Source of the DNA: Candidatus Aminicenantota bacterium
Lineage (GTDB): Bacteria; Acidobacteriota; Aminicenantia; Aminicenantales; Saccharicenantaceae
Reading direction: 5' to 3'
Length of the DNA stretch: 64,000 nucleotides
NCBI GenBank assembly: GCA_017999365.1
Contig: JAGNLW010000001.1
Span: 1,124,239 to 1,188,238, forward strand
The position numbers and the translations under genes are program-made. Positions 9,160 to 18,569 of the stretch are shown here, one piece after another. Numbering within the stretch: the first letter of the stretch is position 1; each line of letters opens with the position of its first letter. The notes under the pieces are model-generated. The model searched no databases. It was not told the origin of the DNA and was given only the letters and a program-made list of their open reading frames with translations.

Positions 9160-9174
9160 TGTTTGGAGGTTCTC

Positions 9175-11151
9175 ATGAAACGTTCTTGCTCCATCGTCAC
9201 GGTCTTCGGAGTCGCCGCCCTCTTGACGATCATCGCCGGCCCCGCTATCGCGGCCGGTCCGCAAGCGCCCGGCCAGGCCCAGGTGCCGGCCAAGGTCCCG
9301 CCGGCCGTCGCCAAGGCCGTCGAAATGAACTGTCCCGGCGCCGTCATCGACAAGATGGACGTTGAACGGGAAGGCGGCATCGCCTTATATGACTTCGAGT
9401 TCAAGGCCGGCCGGGGGGAGATCGAGGTGGCCGAGGACGGCACGGTCATGGACATCGCCGTGATCGTCGCCCTTAAGGACATCCCCAAGCCGGCCGCCGA
9501 CGCGATCCTGAAGGCGGCCGCCGGGGCGAAGATCGGGCAGCTCGAGAGATCGGAGATCCGGGCGGAGATCAAGTCGGAGAACGGGAAGGGCACGATCGTT
9601 CGGCTGCCCGCGCCGAAATACGTCTATGAAGCGGAGCTCGTCCAGGGCGAGAAGCGCGGAGAGGTCCAGGTGGCGCCCGAAGGCAAGATCGTTGAAGGCC
9701 CCAAGTGGGGCGCCGACGAGGACGAGAAGGAAGAGGCCGAAGAGAAAGAAGAGGCCGAAGAGGCCGGGGAGACGAAGGCCGCGGCCGGTGTGGACCTGAA
9801 GGTCCTGCCGACGACGGTCCTGGCCGCGTTCCAGAAGGCGTACCCCCGGGCCGTGATCAGAGCCGCGAGCAAAGAGGTCGAAAAGGGCGTGACCTATTAT
9901 GAGGTGGAGAGCGTCGACGGCAAGATGAACCGGGATCTGCTTTATGCCGCCGACGGCAAGGTCGTCGAGGTCGAGGAAGCGCTTGCCCGGGGCTCCCTGC
10001 CGGCTGCCGTGCTCAAGGCCCTCGACAAGGCCTACCCCGGCTCCAAGATCGTCAAGGCCGAAGAATTGACCAAGGACGGGCAGAAGCTCTACGAGCTCCA
10101 GGTGCGGCTCAAAGACAAGACCGCCGAAGTCACGATCGAGCCGGGCGGGAAGATCGTCGATAAAGGAGCGGCCGCCGCAGCCCAGGCGGCGGGCCCGGCC
10201 GGCTATCACCTGCTCAAGAAGCATGTCCTTGGCGGCGAGGGCGGCTGGGACTACATGGCGCTCGACGGCCGGACCCGCCTCCTCTACGTGACCCACGGCA
10301 ACGCCGTGGAGGTCCTCAACGTGGACACCGGCGTCAAGGGCGAGCCCATCACCGGGCTCAAGGGCGTCCACGGCGTGGCCTTCGCGCCGGAGAGGAACCG
10401 GGGCTATATCTCCAACGGGCGGGGCAACAGCGTCTCCGTCTTCGACCTCGCGACGCACAAGCTCATCGACGAGATCCCCTCCTCCGGCCAGAATCCCGAC
10501 TCGATCATGTATGACGCCTTCTCGGGCCGCGTCTTCACCTTCAACGGCCGGACGGCCAACGCCACGGCCATCGATGCCGCCACGGACAAGGCCGTCGGGA
10601 CGGTCGACGTCGGCGGCAAGCCCGAATTCGCGGTCACCGACGGGAAGGGCACGATCTTCGTCAACAACGAGGACAAGAGCGAGATCGTCGCCTTCGACGC
10701 CAAGTCGCTCCAGGTCACGAAGCGCTGGTCCATCGCCCCGGGCGAGGGCCCGAGCGGGCTGGCCATCGACCTCAAGAACAAGCGCCTCTTCAGCGTCTGC
10801 GACGGGGTCATGGTCGTGTCCGACTTCGTGAACGGCAAGGTCGCGGCCACGGTGCCGATCGGCGACGGCCCGGACGCCGTGCGCTTCGATGCCGCGACCG
10901 GACTCATCTTCGCCTCGAACGGAGGGGGAACGCTGACCGTCGTCAGACAGCTCTCCCCCGACAAGTACGAGGTCGCCGAGACCGTGCCGACGGCCCGCGG
11001 GGCCCGGACGATGGAGTTCGATCCCAAGACGCACCGCGTCTTCGTCGTGACGGCGGAATACGGGCCGACGCCCGCGCCCACGGCTGAGCAGCCGCGGCCC
11101 CGGCCGCCGGTCGTGCCCGGCTCGTTCATGGTCCTGGAATACGGGAAGTAG
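9175..11151 (+). CDS. Secreted protein: four PepSY-like repeats fused to a YncE-type beta-propeller
   Basis: ATG at 9175 follows GGAGGT and opens onto a signal peptide ending near AIAAG. Residues about 40-335 hold four tandem PepSY-like (PF11396-type) units, each starting with a helix such as 'VLKALDKAYPGSKIVKAEE' and ending in a strand with 'DGKVVEVEE'. An acidic linker (EDEKEEAEEKEEAEEAGE) separates units two and three. Residues about 341-658 are a YVTN/YncE-like propeller (VEVLNVDTG, VSVFDLATHK, VVSDFVNGKV). It is 15 bp after the kinase gene and almost certainly in its operon. PepSY-like proteins beside two-component systems are common and may modulate the sensor; that role here is inference. 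The fusion with a propeller is unusual. Confidence 0.8.
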   Translation: MKRSCSIVTVFGVAALLTIIAGPAIAAGPQAPGQAQVPAKVPPAVAKAVEMNCPGAVIDKMDVEREGGIALYDFEFKAGRGEIEVAEDGTVMDIAVIVALKDIPKPAADAILKAAAGAKIGQLERSEIRAEIKSENGKGTIVRLPAPKYVYEAELVQGEKRGEVQVAPEGKIVEGPKWGADEDEKEEAEEKEEAEEAGETKAAAGVDLKVLPTTVLAAFQKAYPRAVIRAASKEVEKGVTYYEVESVDGKMNRDLLYAADGKVVEVEEALARGSLPAAVLKALDKAYPGSKIVKAEELTKDGQKLYELQVRLKDKTAEVTIEPGGKIVDKGAAAAAQAAGPAGYHLLKKHVLGGEGGWDYMALDGRTRLLYVTHGNAVEVLNVDTGVKGEPITGLKGVHGVAFAPERNRGYISNGRGNSVSVFDLATHKLIDEIPSSGQNPDSIMYDAFSGRVFTFNGRTANATAIDAATDKAVGTVDVGGKPEFAVTDGKGTIFVNNEDKSEIVAFDAKSLQVTKRWSIAPGEGPSGLAIDLKNKRLFSVCDGVMVVSDFVNGKVAATVPIGDGPDAVRFDAATGLIFASNGGGTLTVVRQLSPDKYEVAETVPTARGARTMEFDPKTHRVFVVTAEYGPTPAPTAEQPRPRPPVVPGSFMVLEYGK

Positions 11152-11152
11152 C

Positions 11153-14100
11153 TCAGCCCGTCCGCCGCCAGCCGACCAACAGGTAATAGAGCGTCGGCGT
11201 GGCGACGAGGGACAAGAGGACGGAGACACAGAGGGCGCCGATGACCGCGATGGCCAGAGGCCGCAGCATGTCGGCGCCCGAGCCGATGCCATAGGCCAGG
11301 GGCAGCATGCCCAGGCCGGCGGCCAACGACGTCATCAGGACCGGCCGGAGACGCCGCCGCCCCGAGCGGACCAGGGCTTCGGCCAGGTCGCAGCCCTGGG
11401 CCCGCAGATCCTTGACGAAGTCGAGCATCAGGATGCCGTTCTTAGCCACGATGCCGACGCCGATGATGGCGCCGAGGAGTGAAACGACGTTGAGGGACGT
11501 CCCCGTCAGCGCCAGCGCCAGGATGGTCCCGAACATGGCCAGGACCGCCCCGCCCACGATGGCCAGCGGCTCGGCGAACGAGCCGAATTCGAGGATGAGG
11601 ACGGTGAAAACGAGGAAGATGGCCATGAGCAGGACCACGACGAGGTTGCGGAACGACTCCTGCTGCTGCTCATAGAGACCGCCGTACTCGACCGCCCCGG
11701 GCCGGAGCGCCGGGTCCCGGGCCAGCGTCCGGCGGATCTCCCTCATGGCGCTGCCCATGTCCCGGCCTTCCAGGCGGGCCGTCACGGCTACGTCCTGGCG
11801 GAAGTCGTCGCGCCGCAGCTCGAGCTGTCCCGGCTCCTCGACGACATCGGCGACCTGGCCCAGCTGGACGAGCGCCCCGTCGGGAGTGCGGAGCGGCAGG
11901 ACGCGGAGCTTGTCCAGCTTGTCGACGGCCTCCGGCTCGGCCTTGACCCTGATCTCGACGACCCGGTCGCCCTCGAGGACCGTCGAGGCCGTCTCGCCAA
12001 GCATGGCCGCGTTGACCGCGGCCCCCACGGCCTCGGCGCTGAGGCCGAACCGCTGGGCATCGACCGGGCGGATCCGGAAGCTGATGGTCGGCCCGGTATA
12101 GACGAGCCCGTTGAAGACGTCGACGACCCCGGGGACCTTCTCGAGCGTCGCGCCCACCTCCGGCGCCTTGGCCTTGAGGAACTCCGTGTCGGTCGAATAG
12201 AGCCGCACCTCGATGGGCTCCGGGGCGTACATGAGATCGCCGATGAGGTCGCCCAGGATGCCGGGAAACTCCCAGATGATGTCGGGCAGGGCGGAGTTGA
12301 GCCGGCGGCGCAGCTCGCTCAGAACCTCCTCGGTCGAGCGCTCGCGGTCCGGCTTGAGCTTGAGCAAGAAGTCGCCGTTGTTCGGCTCGGTGATGAACAG
12401 CCCCAGCTGGGCCCCCGTCCGCCGCGAATAGCTCTCGAGCTCGGGCACGGAACGGATGATGTTTTCCGCGTACCGGAGCTGGCGGTGGGTCTCGGCCAGG
12501 CTCGTCCCCGGCGGCGTCAGGTAGTCGATGACGAACCCGCCCTCGTCCATGGGCGGCAGGAACTCGCTCTCGAGCTTGCCGACGAGGACGACCGCCAGGA
12601 CCAGGATCAGACCGCACGCAGCGATCGTCAGCCCGCGCCGCTTGAGGGCCGCCCGGACGCCAGTCTCGTAGACGGCAATGACCTTCCGGAGCAGCCGCCC
12701 GCCCCGGTCTTCGCCGGGGGCTTCCGCGTCCTCCTTGGGCGCCCGCAGCAGCCAGGCGGCCAGCGACGGCGTCAGGGTCACGGCCAGCACGAGCGAGGTC
12801 AACAGGGCGACGACCATGGTCAGGGCCAGGGCCCGGAAGAAGACGCCCGTGATGCCGCTCAGGAAGGCCAGGGGGATGAAGACCACGACCGGGGTCAGCG
12901 TCGAGCCAATGAGCGGCCGGACGATCTCGTCGATGGCCTCCCGAATCGCCGCCACCCGGTCCCGGCCGGACCGGCGCTTGGTGTGGATGGCCTCGACGAC
13001 GACGATGGCGTCGTCGATGACCAGGCCGATGGCCGCGGCGATGCCGCCGAGGGTCATCAGGTTGAACGACATCCCGGCCGCCTTGATCGATAGCAGCGTC
13101 ACCAGGACGGTCACCGGGATGACCAGGATGGCTACGAACGTCGTCCGCCAGCTCTTGAGGAAGAAGAACAGGATGAGGACAGACAAGGCCAAGCCGAACA
13201 GGATGGCCTCCCAGACGCTCCGGACCGAGGCCCGGACGAGGAGCGACTGGTCGTAGAAGAAGGCCAATTTCAGGTCCGGCGACAACTCCCGCTTGAGGGC
13301 CGCCAGGTCCGCTGTGAGCGCCTTGGCGATGTCCAGGGTGCTGCCTTCGGGCTGGCTGTAGATGTTGAGGAGGACGGCCTCCTGGCCTTCGGCCGTGACG
13401 TAGTTGAACACCGGCTCCGGCCCGCGCACGACCCGGGCGAAGTCGCGGACCAGGACGGGATGGCGGCCGGCGACGGCGACGGGGAAGCTCTCGATGTCGG
13501 CGATCGAGCGGACCCGGCCGTCCACGACGGCCAGGTAGAGCAGACGGTTCTCTTCGTGCAGACCGGTCGACATGACCAGGTTGTTCCGGTTGAGCGCTTC
13601 CGTCACTTCCGCCAGGGTCAACCCGGCGGCCTGGAGCCGGACGGGGTCGACGACGATGTGGAATTCGGGCGTGCGGCCCCCCGTCAGGTCGACCCGGGCC
13701 ACGCCGGGGATCTGGAGGAAGCGCGGCTTGAGGGTGTAGCGGGCCGTTTCCCAAAGGTCCGTCAGGCTACGCTTGGGGCTGGTCAGGCTGACGCCGATGA
13801 TGGGGAAGTTCGAGAAGGTGACCCGGTAGACCTCGGCCTCGGCCGTGGCCGGCAGCGAGGCCCGGATCTGGGACAGCCGTCCGAGGACGTAGAGCTCGGA
13901 CTGGATCATGTCCACTTTCCAGTTGAAGAAGACATTGACCTCGGCCGAGCCCCGGCCCGTCGCCGAACGGATCGTCTGCACGCCGGGGATGTCCTTCATG
14001 CCCTCTTCGATAGGCCGGGTGATGGTGGCCATCATCTCGTCGGCCGGCATGACGCCGTTATCGATAAGGATGACGACACGCGGGAAGTTCGTCTGCGGGA

Positions 14101-14221
14101 AGACCGACGACGGGATGGTCAGCGCGGCGTAGATGCCGGCCAAGCACAGGGCCAGGCTGATGAAGACGATCGGCAGGGAATGGCGGGTGGCGAAACGGCC
14201 GAGGGCGGAGTCCTTGCTCAT
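11153..14221 (-). CDS. RND efflux transporter permease subunit
   Basis: Resistance-nodulation-division inner-membrane pump of 1022 residues, the usual family length. It shows TM1 (IVFISLALCLAGIYAAL), the two large periplasmic loops in tandem halves, and TM4 with the proton-relay acidic pair (GLVIDDAIVVVEAI). The second-half TM10-12 block (VGIVAKNGILMLDFV) is also visible. It exports hydrophobic compounds or metals by proton antiport together with the adaptor and TolC-like protein encoded upstream in the same operon. The ATG overlaps the adaptor stop by four bases. The sequence does not clearly separate HAE1 drug pumps from metal pumps. Its stop is one base from the stop of the convergent PepSY-propeller gene. 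Confidence 0.93.
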   Translation of the reverse strand: MSKDSALGRFATRHSLPIVFISLALCLAGIYAALTIPSSVFPQTNFPRVVILIDNGVMPADEMMATITRPIEEGMKDIPGVQTIRSATGRGSAEVNVFFNWKVDMIQSELYVLGRLSQIRASLPATAEAEVYRVTFSNFPIIGVSLTSPKRSLTDLWETARYTLKPRFLQIPGVARVDLTGGRTPEFHIVVDPVRLQAAGLTLAEVTEALNRNNLVMSTGLHEENRLLYLAVVDGRVRSIADIESFPVAVAGRHPVLVRDFARVVRGPEPVFNYVTAEGQEAVLLNIYSQPEGSTLDIAKALTADLAALKRELSPDLKLAFFYDQSLLVRASVRSVWEAILFGLALSVLILFFFLKSWRTTFVAILVIPVTVLVTLLSIKAAGMSFNLMTLGGIAAAIGLVIDDAIVVVEAIHTKRRSGRDRVAAIREAIDEIVRPLIGSTLTPVVVFIPLAFLSGITGVFFRALALTMVVALLTSLVLAVTLTPSLAAWLLRAPKEDAEAPGEDRGGRLLRKVIAVYETGVRAALKRRGLTIAACGLILVLAVVLVGKLESEFLPPMDEGGFVIDYLTPPGTSLAETHRQLRYAENIIRSVPELESYSRRTGAQLGLFITEPNNGDFLLKLKPDRERSTEEVLSELRRRLNSALPDIIWEFPGILGDLIGDLMYAPEPIEVRLYSTDTEFLKAKAPEVGATLEKVPGVVDVFNGLVYTGPTISFRIRPVDAQRFGLSAEAVGAAVNAAMLGETASTVLEGDRVVEIRVKAEPEAVDKLDKLRVLPLRTPDGALVQLGQVADVVEEPGQLELRRDDFRQDVAVTARLEGRDMGSAMREIRRTLARDPALRPGAVEYGGLYEQQQESFRNLVVVLLMAIFLVFTVLILEFGSFAEPLAIVGGAVLAMFGTILALALTGTSLNVVSLLGAIIGVGIVAKNGILMLDFVKDLRAQGCDLAEALVRSGRRRLRPVLMTSLAAGLGMLPLAYGIGSGADMLRPLAIAVIGALCVSVLLSLVATPTLYYLLVGWRRTG

Positions 14222-15297
14222 GGGGCCTGTTTGCCGTCGAGGAGGTGGATCTTCGTCTCGCCGGTGATGTTGTAGGCGTCCGTCGTGACGACGACCTGGC
14301 CCTCGGCCAGCCCTTCGCCTGCGACCTCGACCAGGCCCGCATCCTTGAGGCTGGTCTTGACGGGTCGGGGCACGGCCTTGTCGCCCTCGACCATCATCAG
14401 CACCGGGCCGCCCTCCGGACCGGGGACGACGCTCTCTTCGGGGACGGCCAGAACGCCGCGGCGCTCCTCAGCGACGATGCGGACGGTCAGGAACGTGCCC
14501 GGCCGGAGCCCGGAATCGCGCGGCAGGGAGGCCCGGACGAGCACGGTGTCAGTCTTGGGATCGACATCCCGCCCCACCACCAGGACCTCGCCGGCGGACC
14601 CGGTCCCGTCGCCCCAGACGACCGGCTGCCCCGCCTTGAGCTGGGCCGCGTCGCGGCTGGGGACCTGGGCGGTGACGACCAGACGGTCGAGGGCGATGAC
14701 CTCGGCCAGGACCGCGTTCGGCTCGACCGCCTGGCCGATACGAGCGGCGATGCGGACGACCGTCCCGGCGAGCGGGGCTCGGATCTCGAGCAGGGCGAGC
14801 TCCGTACGGGCCGTGGCCAGCTCGCTCCGGGCCGTGGCCAGCCCGAGCTCGGCCTCTTGGAAGCTCTTTTGCGATGTCCCGTCGGCCGCCAGGAGCTTCT
14901 TCTGGCGCTCGTACGTTTGTTCGGCGGCCGCGAGCTCCTTTTCGGCCTTGGCGACCGCCACTTCGGCCAGGCGCGTGTCGAGCCGGAAGAGCAGGGCGCC
15001 CCGCTCGACGGGGCGGCCTTCCGTGCAGGCGATCTCGGTCAAGATCCCGCCGACCGGGGCGGAGACCTGGGCGCCGCCGGCCGGCCGGCCGCCGCCGGGA
15101 GGCTCGGGCTCGACCGTCCCGTAAGCCGTGACGTAGCGGTGGAGGGTCGCTCGGACGATCTTGCCGACGTGGACGCCGACGTCCGTCGCGATCTCCTCCT
15201 CTCCCCCGCCTTTGGGGCCGAGGACCCTGATGAGAAGGACGGCCGCGGCGACGGCCGCCAGAACGACGAGGCCGGTCGTGACCTGGCGTCTAGTCAT
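14218..15297 (-). CDS. RND efflux periplasmic adaptor (membrane fusion protein)
   Basis: ATG at 15297 chosen because it gives an N-terminal membrane anchor (MTRRQVTTGLVVLAAVAAAVLLI) and overlaps the TolC-like stop by 8 bases; upstream in-frame sequence is Arg/Ser-rich noise. It contains a lipoyl/barrel-sandwich half (VSAPVGGILTEIACTEGRPV), an alpha-hairpin with heptad-like helices (residues about 105-165), the second lipoyl half (LEIRAPLAGTVVRIAARIG) and beta-barrel plus membrane-proximal domains. It bridges the RND pump and the outer-membrane channel. Length (359 residues) fits the HlyD/AcrA family. Confidence 0.92.
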   Translation of the reverse strand: MTRRQVTTGLVVLAAVAAAVLLIRVLGPKGGGEEEIATDVGVHVGKIVRATLHRYVTAYGTVEPEPPGGGRPAGGAQVSAPVGGILTEIACTEGRPVERGALLFRLDTRLAEVAVAKAEKELAAAEQTYERQKKLLAADGTSQKSFQEAELGLATARSELATARTELALLEIRAPLAGTVVRIAARIGQAVEPNAVLAEVIALDRLVVTAQVPSRDAAQLKAGQPVVWGDGTGSAGEVLVVGRDVDPKTDTVLVRASLPRDSGLRPGTFLTVRIVAEERRGVLAVPEESVVPGPEGGPVLMMVEGDKAVPRPVKTSLKDAGLVEVAGEGLAEGQVVVTTDAYNITGETKIHLLDGKQAP

Positions 15298-16732
15298 CCT
15301 TGTTCTCCTTATCCGGGCCCGCCGGCTGACGGACCAGCGTCGTGATCCAGTCCTTGACGTCGAGCGGGCTTTGCGCCGCGTTCTCGAGCCGGCCGACCGC
15401 GGCCTGAGCCTGAGAGAGGGACTCGAGCCAGGCCTGGGTCCCGGCATTAAGCTCGATCTCGATTCCAAGGAGCTCGAGCTTGGAAATCTCGCCCAGATCG
15501 CGCTGGGCCCGGGCTTGCCGCTCCTGCTCCGTGAGGTGGGTCAACAGGTCCTCGGCCGCGCGCGTTTTCTGAGCCGCGGCCCGGAAGTCCTGGATCGCCG
15601 CGTCGAGCTCGCCGATGACCTGGGCTTGCAGGGCCAGGAACTGGGCGGCGCTCTCTTCGCGGGCGGCCGAGGCCTCGGCGATGGGGCCGCGGTTGCGACT
15701 GAGGATGGGCAGGGTGAGGCCCACGCCGAGGGTCCATTTGCTGTCGGTCTGGTCGAGCTGGTAATCCGGGCCGAAGACAAGGTCGGGATACTGCTTGCGG
15801 ACCTCGAGCTTCAGGGCCATCTGGCTGGCCTCGTAGGCGGCCAGCGCGGCCCGGATGTCCGACCGGTTGACGACGGCCTGGCGGCGGATCTCCCCGGCCG
15901 GAAGATCGAGGCGGGGCGCCTGGCGGAAGCTCTCGAACGAGAGGTTCACGCCCTCGAGCGCCCCGCGGCTCACACCGAGCGCGGCGGCCAGGCCGGCGAG
16001 GGCCTCTTCTTTGAGTCGCGCGGTCTCGATAGTCTCCAGCCGGACCCTGTCGAGGGCCAGGCGGGCCTGGGTCAGGTCGAAGACCGAAACCTCGCCCGCG
16101 TCCTTTTGAACCTCGAGGAGACGGACGAGCTCGGCCTGGAGCTTTTCCTGCTCGCCGAGAAGGTCCGCCCGTTCTCCGGCCGCAAAGCCGTCGAGCAGCG
16201 CGCCGCGCAATCGGCTGCGGACGTTCCACGCGGCCGCATAGATCTGCCAGCGTGCCGATTCGGCCAGGTGGCGGGCTTCCGCGATCCGGATGCCGCGCTT
16301 GCCCGCGGTCTCGATGGTCAGCTCGAGGGCGACCTCGGGGATCCAGGGCGTGACTTCGCTCCTCGGCGAGGTCGTGTTGTAGCCCAGCAGAGGGGTCAGG
16401 GTCGGATTAGGCCGCTCCCCGGCAGTGATCCGTCCTCCCTGGGCGATGCCCCACTGGGCCCGGGCGATGTCCAGATCGGGATGGTAATAGAAGGCGGCCA
16501 GCGTCAGAGCCTTGAGATCGAAGGCGGCCGGCGGCCAAGAGTCGACCTCTTTATTGGCGACCAGGAAAGACCCAAGCTCGGGCGAATCGAGACGGCGGGC
16601 TTCGAAGTCCTCCATGACCTTGGCCGGCGCGACCGGCCGGGGATGATAGCGGACGCAGGCAGGAACCAGGGCAAGGACGAGGAGCAGGGTCAGGAAAAAT
16701 CCGCTCATCCCGCTGTGCCGGACGTCCTTCAC
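15290..16732 (-). CDS. TolC-family outer-membrane efflux lipoprotein
   Basis: Outer-membrane factor with a lipoprotein signal (LVLALVPAC). GTG at 16732 is preferred: AGGAGG lies 4 nt upstream; an alternative ATG at 16708 also keeps the lipobox but lacks a ribosome site. The protein shows two TolC-type repeats with long coiled helices, e.g. 'LLEVQKDAGEVSVFDLTQAR' and 'LTHLTEQERQARAQRDLGEI', and the typical structural turns (AALAAYEASQ). It is first gene of the three-gene efflux operon and supplies the exit duct. Length 480 residues is normal. Confidence 0.88.
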   Translation of the reverse strand: MKDVRHSGMSGFFLTLLLVLALVPACVRYHPRPVAPAKVMEDFEARRLDSPELGSFLVANKEVDSWPPAAFDLKALTLAAFYYHPDLDIARAQWGIAQGGRITAGERPNPTLTPLLGYNTTSPRSEVTPWIPEVALELTIETAGKRGIRIAEARHLAESARWQIYAAAWNVRSRLRGALLDGFAAGERADLLGEQEKLQAELVRLLEVQKDAGEVSVFDLTQARLALDRVRLETIETARLKEEALAGLAAALGVSRGALEGVNLSFESFRQAPRLDLPAGEIRRQAVVNRSDIRAALAAYEASQMALKLEVRKQYPDLVFGPDYQLDQTDSKWTLGVGLTLPILSRNRGPIAEASAAREESAAQFLALQAQVIGELDAAIQDFRAAAQKTRAAEDLLTHLTEQERQARAQRDLGEISKLELLGIEIELNAGTQAWLESLSQAQAAVGRLENAAQSPLDVKDWITTLVRQPAGPDKENKDD

Positions 16733-16895
16733 CGAGCCTCCTGGGCCTGCACGATCCGCAGTTTGGGACGTTGGAACCCGTATTTTCTTCCAGCCCTGCT
16801 GATTATGCAACTGAAGTTTTCGTCATCCGTTGAACGCTCCCCGGCAGCACTGCGAGCCTCTCTCGACAGCAGAACATCGAGGGGTCTCCTTTCGA

Positions 16896-17147
16896 TCATC
16901 CAGGCCGCAGCCCGGCCGGAGGCGAACAGACCACTTCGACGTCCCCGCCCCGGGACGGGGGAGGGAACCCGATCTTGCAAGAATGGAGAAGGTAGCCCGT
17001 CGCGCCGGGGCTCGTCGTCCATTCTTCGTCGACGCCGTCGCTGCGGGGCAGGCCGTCTGGCAGGTAGAGCGGATCGCCGGCGAGTGGATGGCCGGCTTAG
17101 GCGAGATGGATGCGGATCTAATCGGGCCGGCCCGCCTTGGAGAGGAC
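16896..17147 (-). pseudogene. Decayed duplicate of an RluA-type pseudouridine synthase C-terminus
   Basis: Reading the minus strand here gives GRPD*IRIHLA*AGHPLAG..., which aligns without gaps over about 70 codons to the C-terminus of the intact synthase at 19462-20391 (GRPHQIRIHLAYAGHPLAG). Two in-frame stops have arisen (Gln codon CAG to TAG, Tyr codon to TAA), and everything upstream of the GRP motif is missing, so the fragment has no catalytic domain. Its 5' end runs into the promoter of the serine hydrolase. It occupies most of the 466-bp gap between the efflux operon and the serine hydrolase gene. Confidence 0.88.
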
Positions 17148-17165
17148 CCGGAGGTGTGCTATAGT
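17137..17165 (+). promoter_or_regulatory. Promoter for serine hydrolase gene
   Basis: TTGGAG (17137-17142), 17-bp spacer, TATAGT (17160-17165). Predicted start about 17172, 27 nt before the ATG. It overlaps the broken edge of the pseudouridine-synthase fragment. Confidence 0.55.
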
Positions 17166-17198
17166 CCGCATACTCCCAACCAGGAGAAACCCATCATC

Positions 17199-18569
17199 AT
17201 GAACAAGACGCTTTGCGGCATCCTTTGCTTGGCCCTCGCGGCCGCCGTCACGGCCGGCGCCGCGGACCCCGGCGAACTGCAGAAGCTCCTGTCCAATCGC
17301 ACCGGCGAAGGCCGCAAGGCCGTCGGCATCGTCGTCGGGCTGGCGGACGCCTCGGGCGAGCGCTTCCTGGCCTCGGGCGCCGCGGCCCCCGGCGGCGCGG
17401 CACCGCCCGGGGCCGACTCGGTCTACGAGATCGGCTCCATCACCAAGGTCTTCACCGCCCTCGTCCTGGCCGATATGGTCGTGCGGGGCGAGGTCGGGCT
17501 CGACGACCCGGTGGCCAAGTTCCTGCCGGCGTCCGTCGCGATGCCGGAGCGCGACGGCAAGAAGATCACCCTGCGCGACCTCTCCCACCAGGTCTCGGGG
17601 CTGCCGCGCATGCCGGACAACATCAAACCGGCCGACGGGGCCGATCCGTACGTCGACTACGGGGCGGACCGGTTGTACGCCTTCTTGGCCAAGGTCAAGC
17701 TCGCCCGCGGCATCGGCGAGAAGTACGAGTATTCCAACCTGGGCGTCGGGCTCCTCGGCCACGCCCTGGCCCTGCGGGCCGGGATGGGCTACGGGGAGCT
17801 CGTCCGCCGGCGCGTCCTCGAGCCGCTGGGGATGGGCGACACGGCCATCGCGCTCGACGCGCGCCTGCAGGCCCGACTGGCCCCGGGCAGCGGGCCCAAC
17901 CTCGGGCCGGTCAAGAGCTGGAACTTCGACGTCCTGGCGCCGGCCGGGGCTCTCCGGTCGACGGCCCGGGACATGCTCAAGTTCCTGACGGCGGCCATGG
18001 GCCTGCGCGAGACGCCCCTGCGGGCGGCCTTCGACCTCATGCTGAAGGAGGAGCGCCCGACCGGCGTGCCCGACCTGACCATCGGCCTGGGCTGGCACGT
18101 CTGGAGGAAGTACGGGACGGAGATCGTCTGGCACAACGGCGGCACGGGCGGCTACCGGTCCTTCGCCGGCTTCGACCCGGCGAGGAAGGCGGCGGTCGTC
18201 GTCCTGTGCAACACACCCTTCGACATCGACGACCTCGGCCTCTACGCCCTCGAACCGAAGTGGCCCGTGGGCCGGTTCCGGCCGCCGGTCGCCCGGACGG
18301 CCGTCGCGCTCGAGGCCAAGGCCCTCGAGGCCTTCGCCGGCGAGTACGAGATCGAGCCGGGCGTCGCGGTCGCCGTCACCGCGGCGGACGGCCGGCTGCG
18401 GATCAGGTCGCCGGGCCAGCCCGAGGTCTTCTATCAGCCCTGGAGCCCGACGGAGTTCTTCCGGCCGGGCGGCCGCGAGCTGACGTTCTTCAGGGACGCC
18501 GCGGGCGCGGTCACTCGACTGGAGCTCTATAACGAGGGCCACGTCTTCGAGGCCAAGAAGATCAAATGA
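17199..18569 (+). CDS. Secreted serine hydrolase, beta-lactamase/DD-peptidase (class C, S12) family
   Basis: Signal peptide MNKTLCGILCLALAAAVTAGA, then the serine-hydrolase fold. Catalytic SxxK is S80-ITK-K83 (EIGSITKVFTALV), the YxN motif is YSN (KYEYSNLGVGLLGHAL), and the third motif region is HNGGTGGYRSF. Family members include class C beta-lactamases, DD-peptidases, esterases and EstB-like enzymes; sequence alone does not choose. The C-terminal about 100 residues (AGEYEIEPG...) match the lipocalin-like extension often found in S12-type hydrolases. It overlaps the next gene by ATGA, so the two are co-translated. Confidence 0.87.
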   Translation: MNKTLCGILCLALAAAVTAGAADPGELQKLLSNRTGEGRKAVGIVVGLADASGERFLASGAAAPGGAAPPGADSVYEIGSITKVFTALVLADMVVRGEVGLDDPVAKFLPASVAMPERDGKKITLRDLSHQVSGLPRMPDNIKPADGADPYVDYGADRLYAFLAKVKLARGIGEKYEYSNLGVGLLGHALALRAGMGYGELVRRRVLEPLGMGDTAIALDARLQARLAPGSGPNLGPVKSWNFDVLAPAGALRSTARDMLKFLTAAMGLRETPLRAAFDLMLKEERPTGVPDLTIGLGWHVWRKYGTEIVWHNGGTGGYRSFAGFDPARKAAVVVLCNTPFDIDDLGLYALEPKWPVGRFRPPVARTAVALEAKALEAFAGEYEIEPGVAVAVTAADGRLRIRSPGQPEVFYQPWSPTEFFRPGGRELTFFRDAAGAVTRLELYNEGHVFEAKKIK

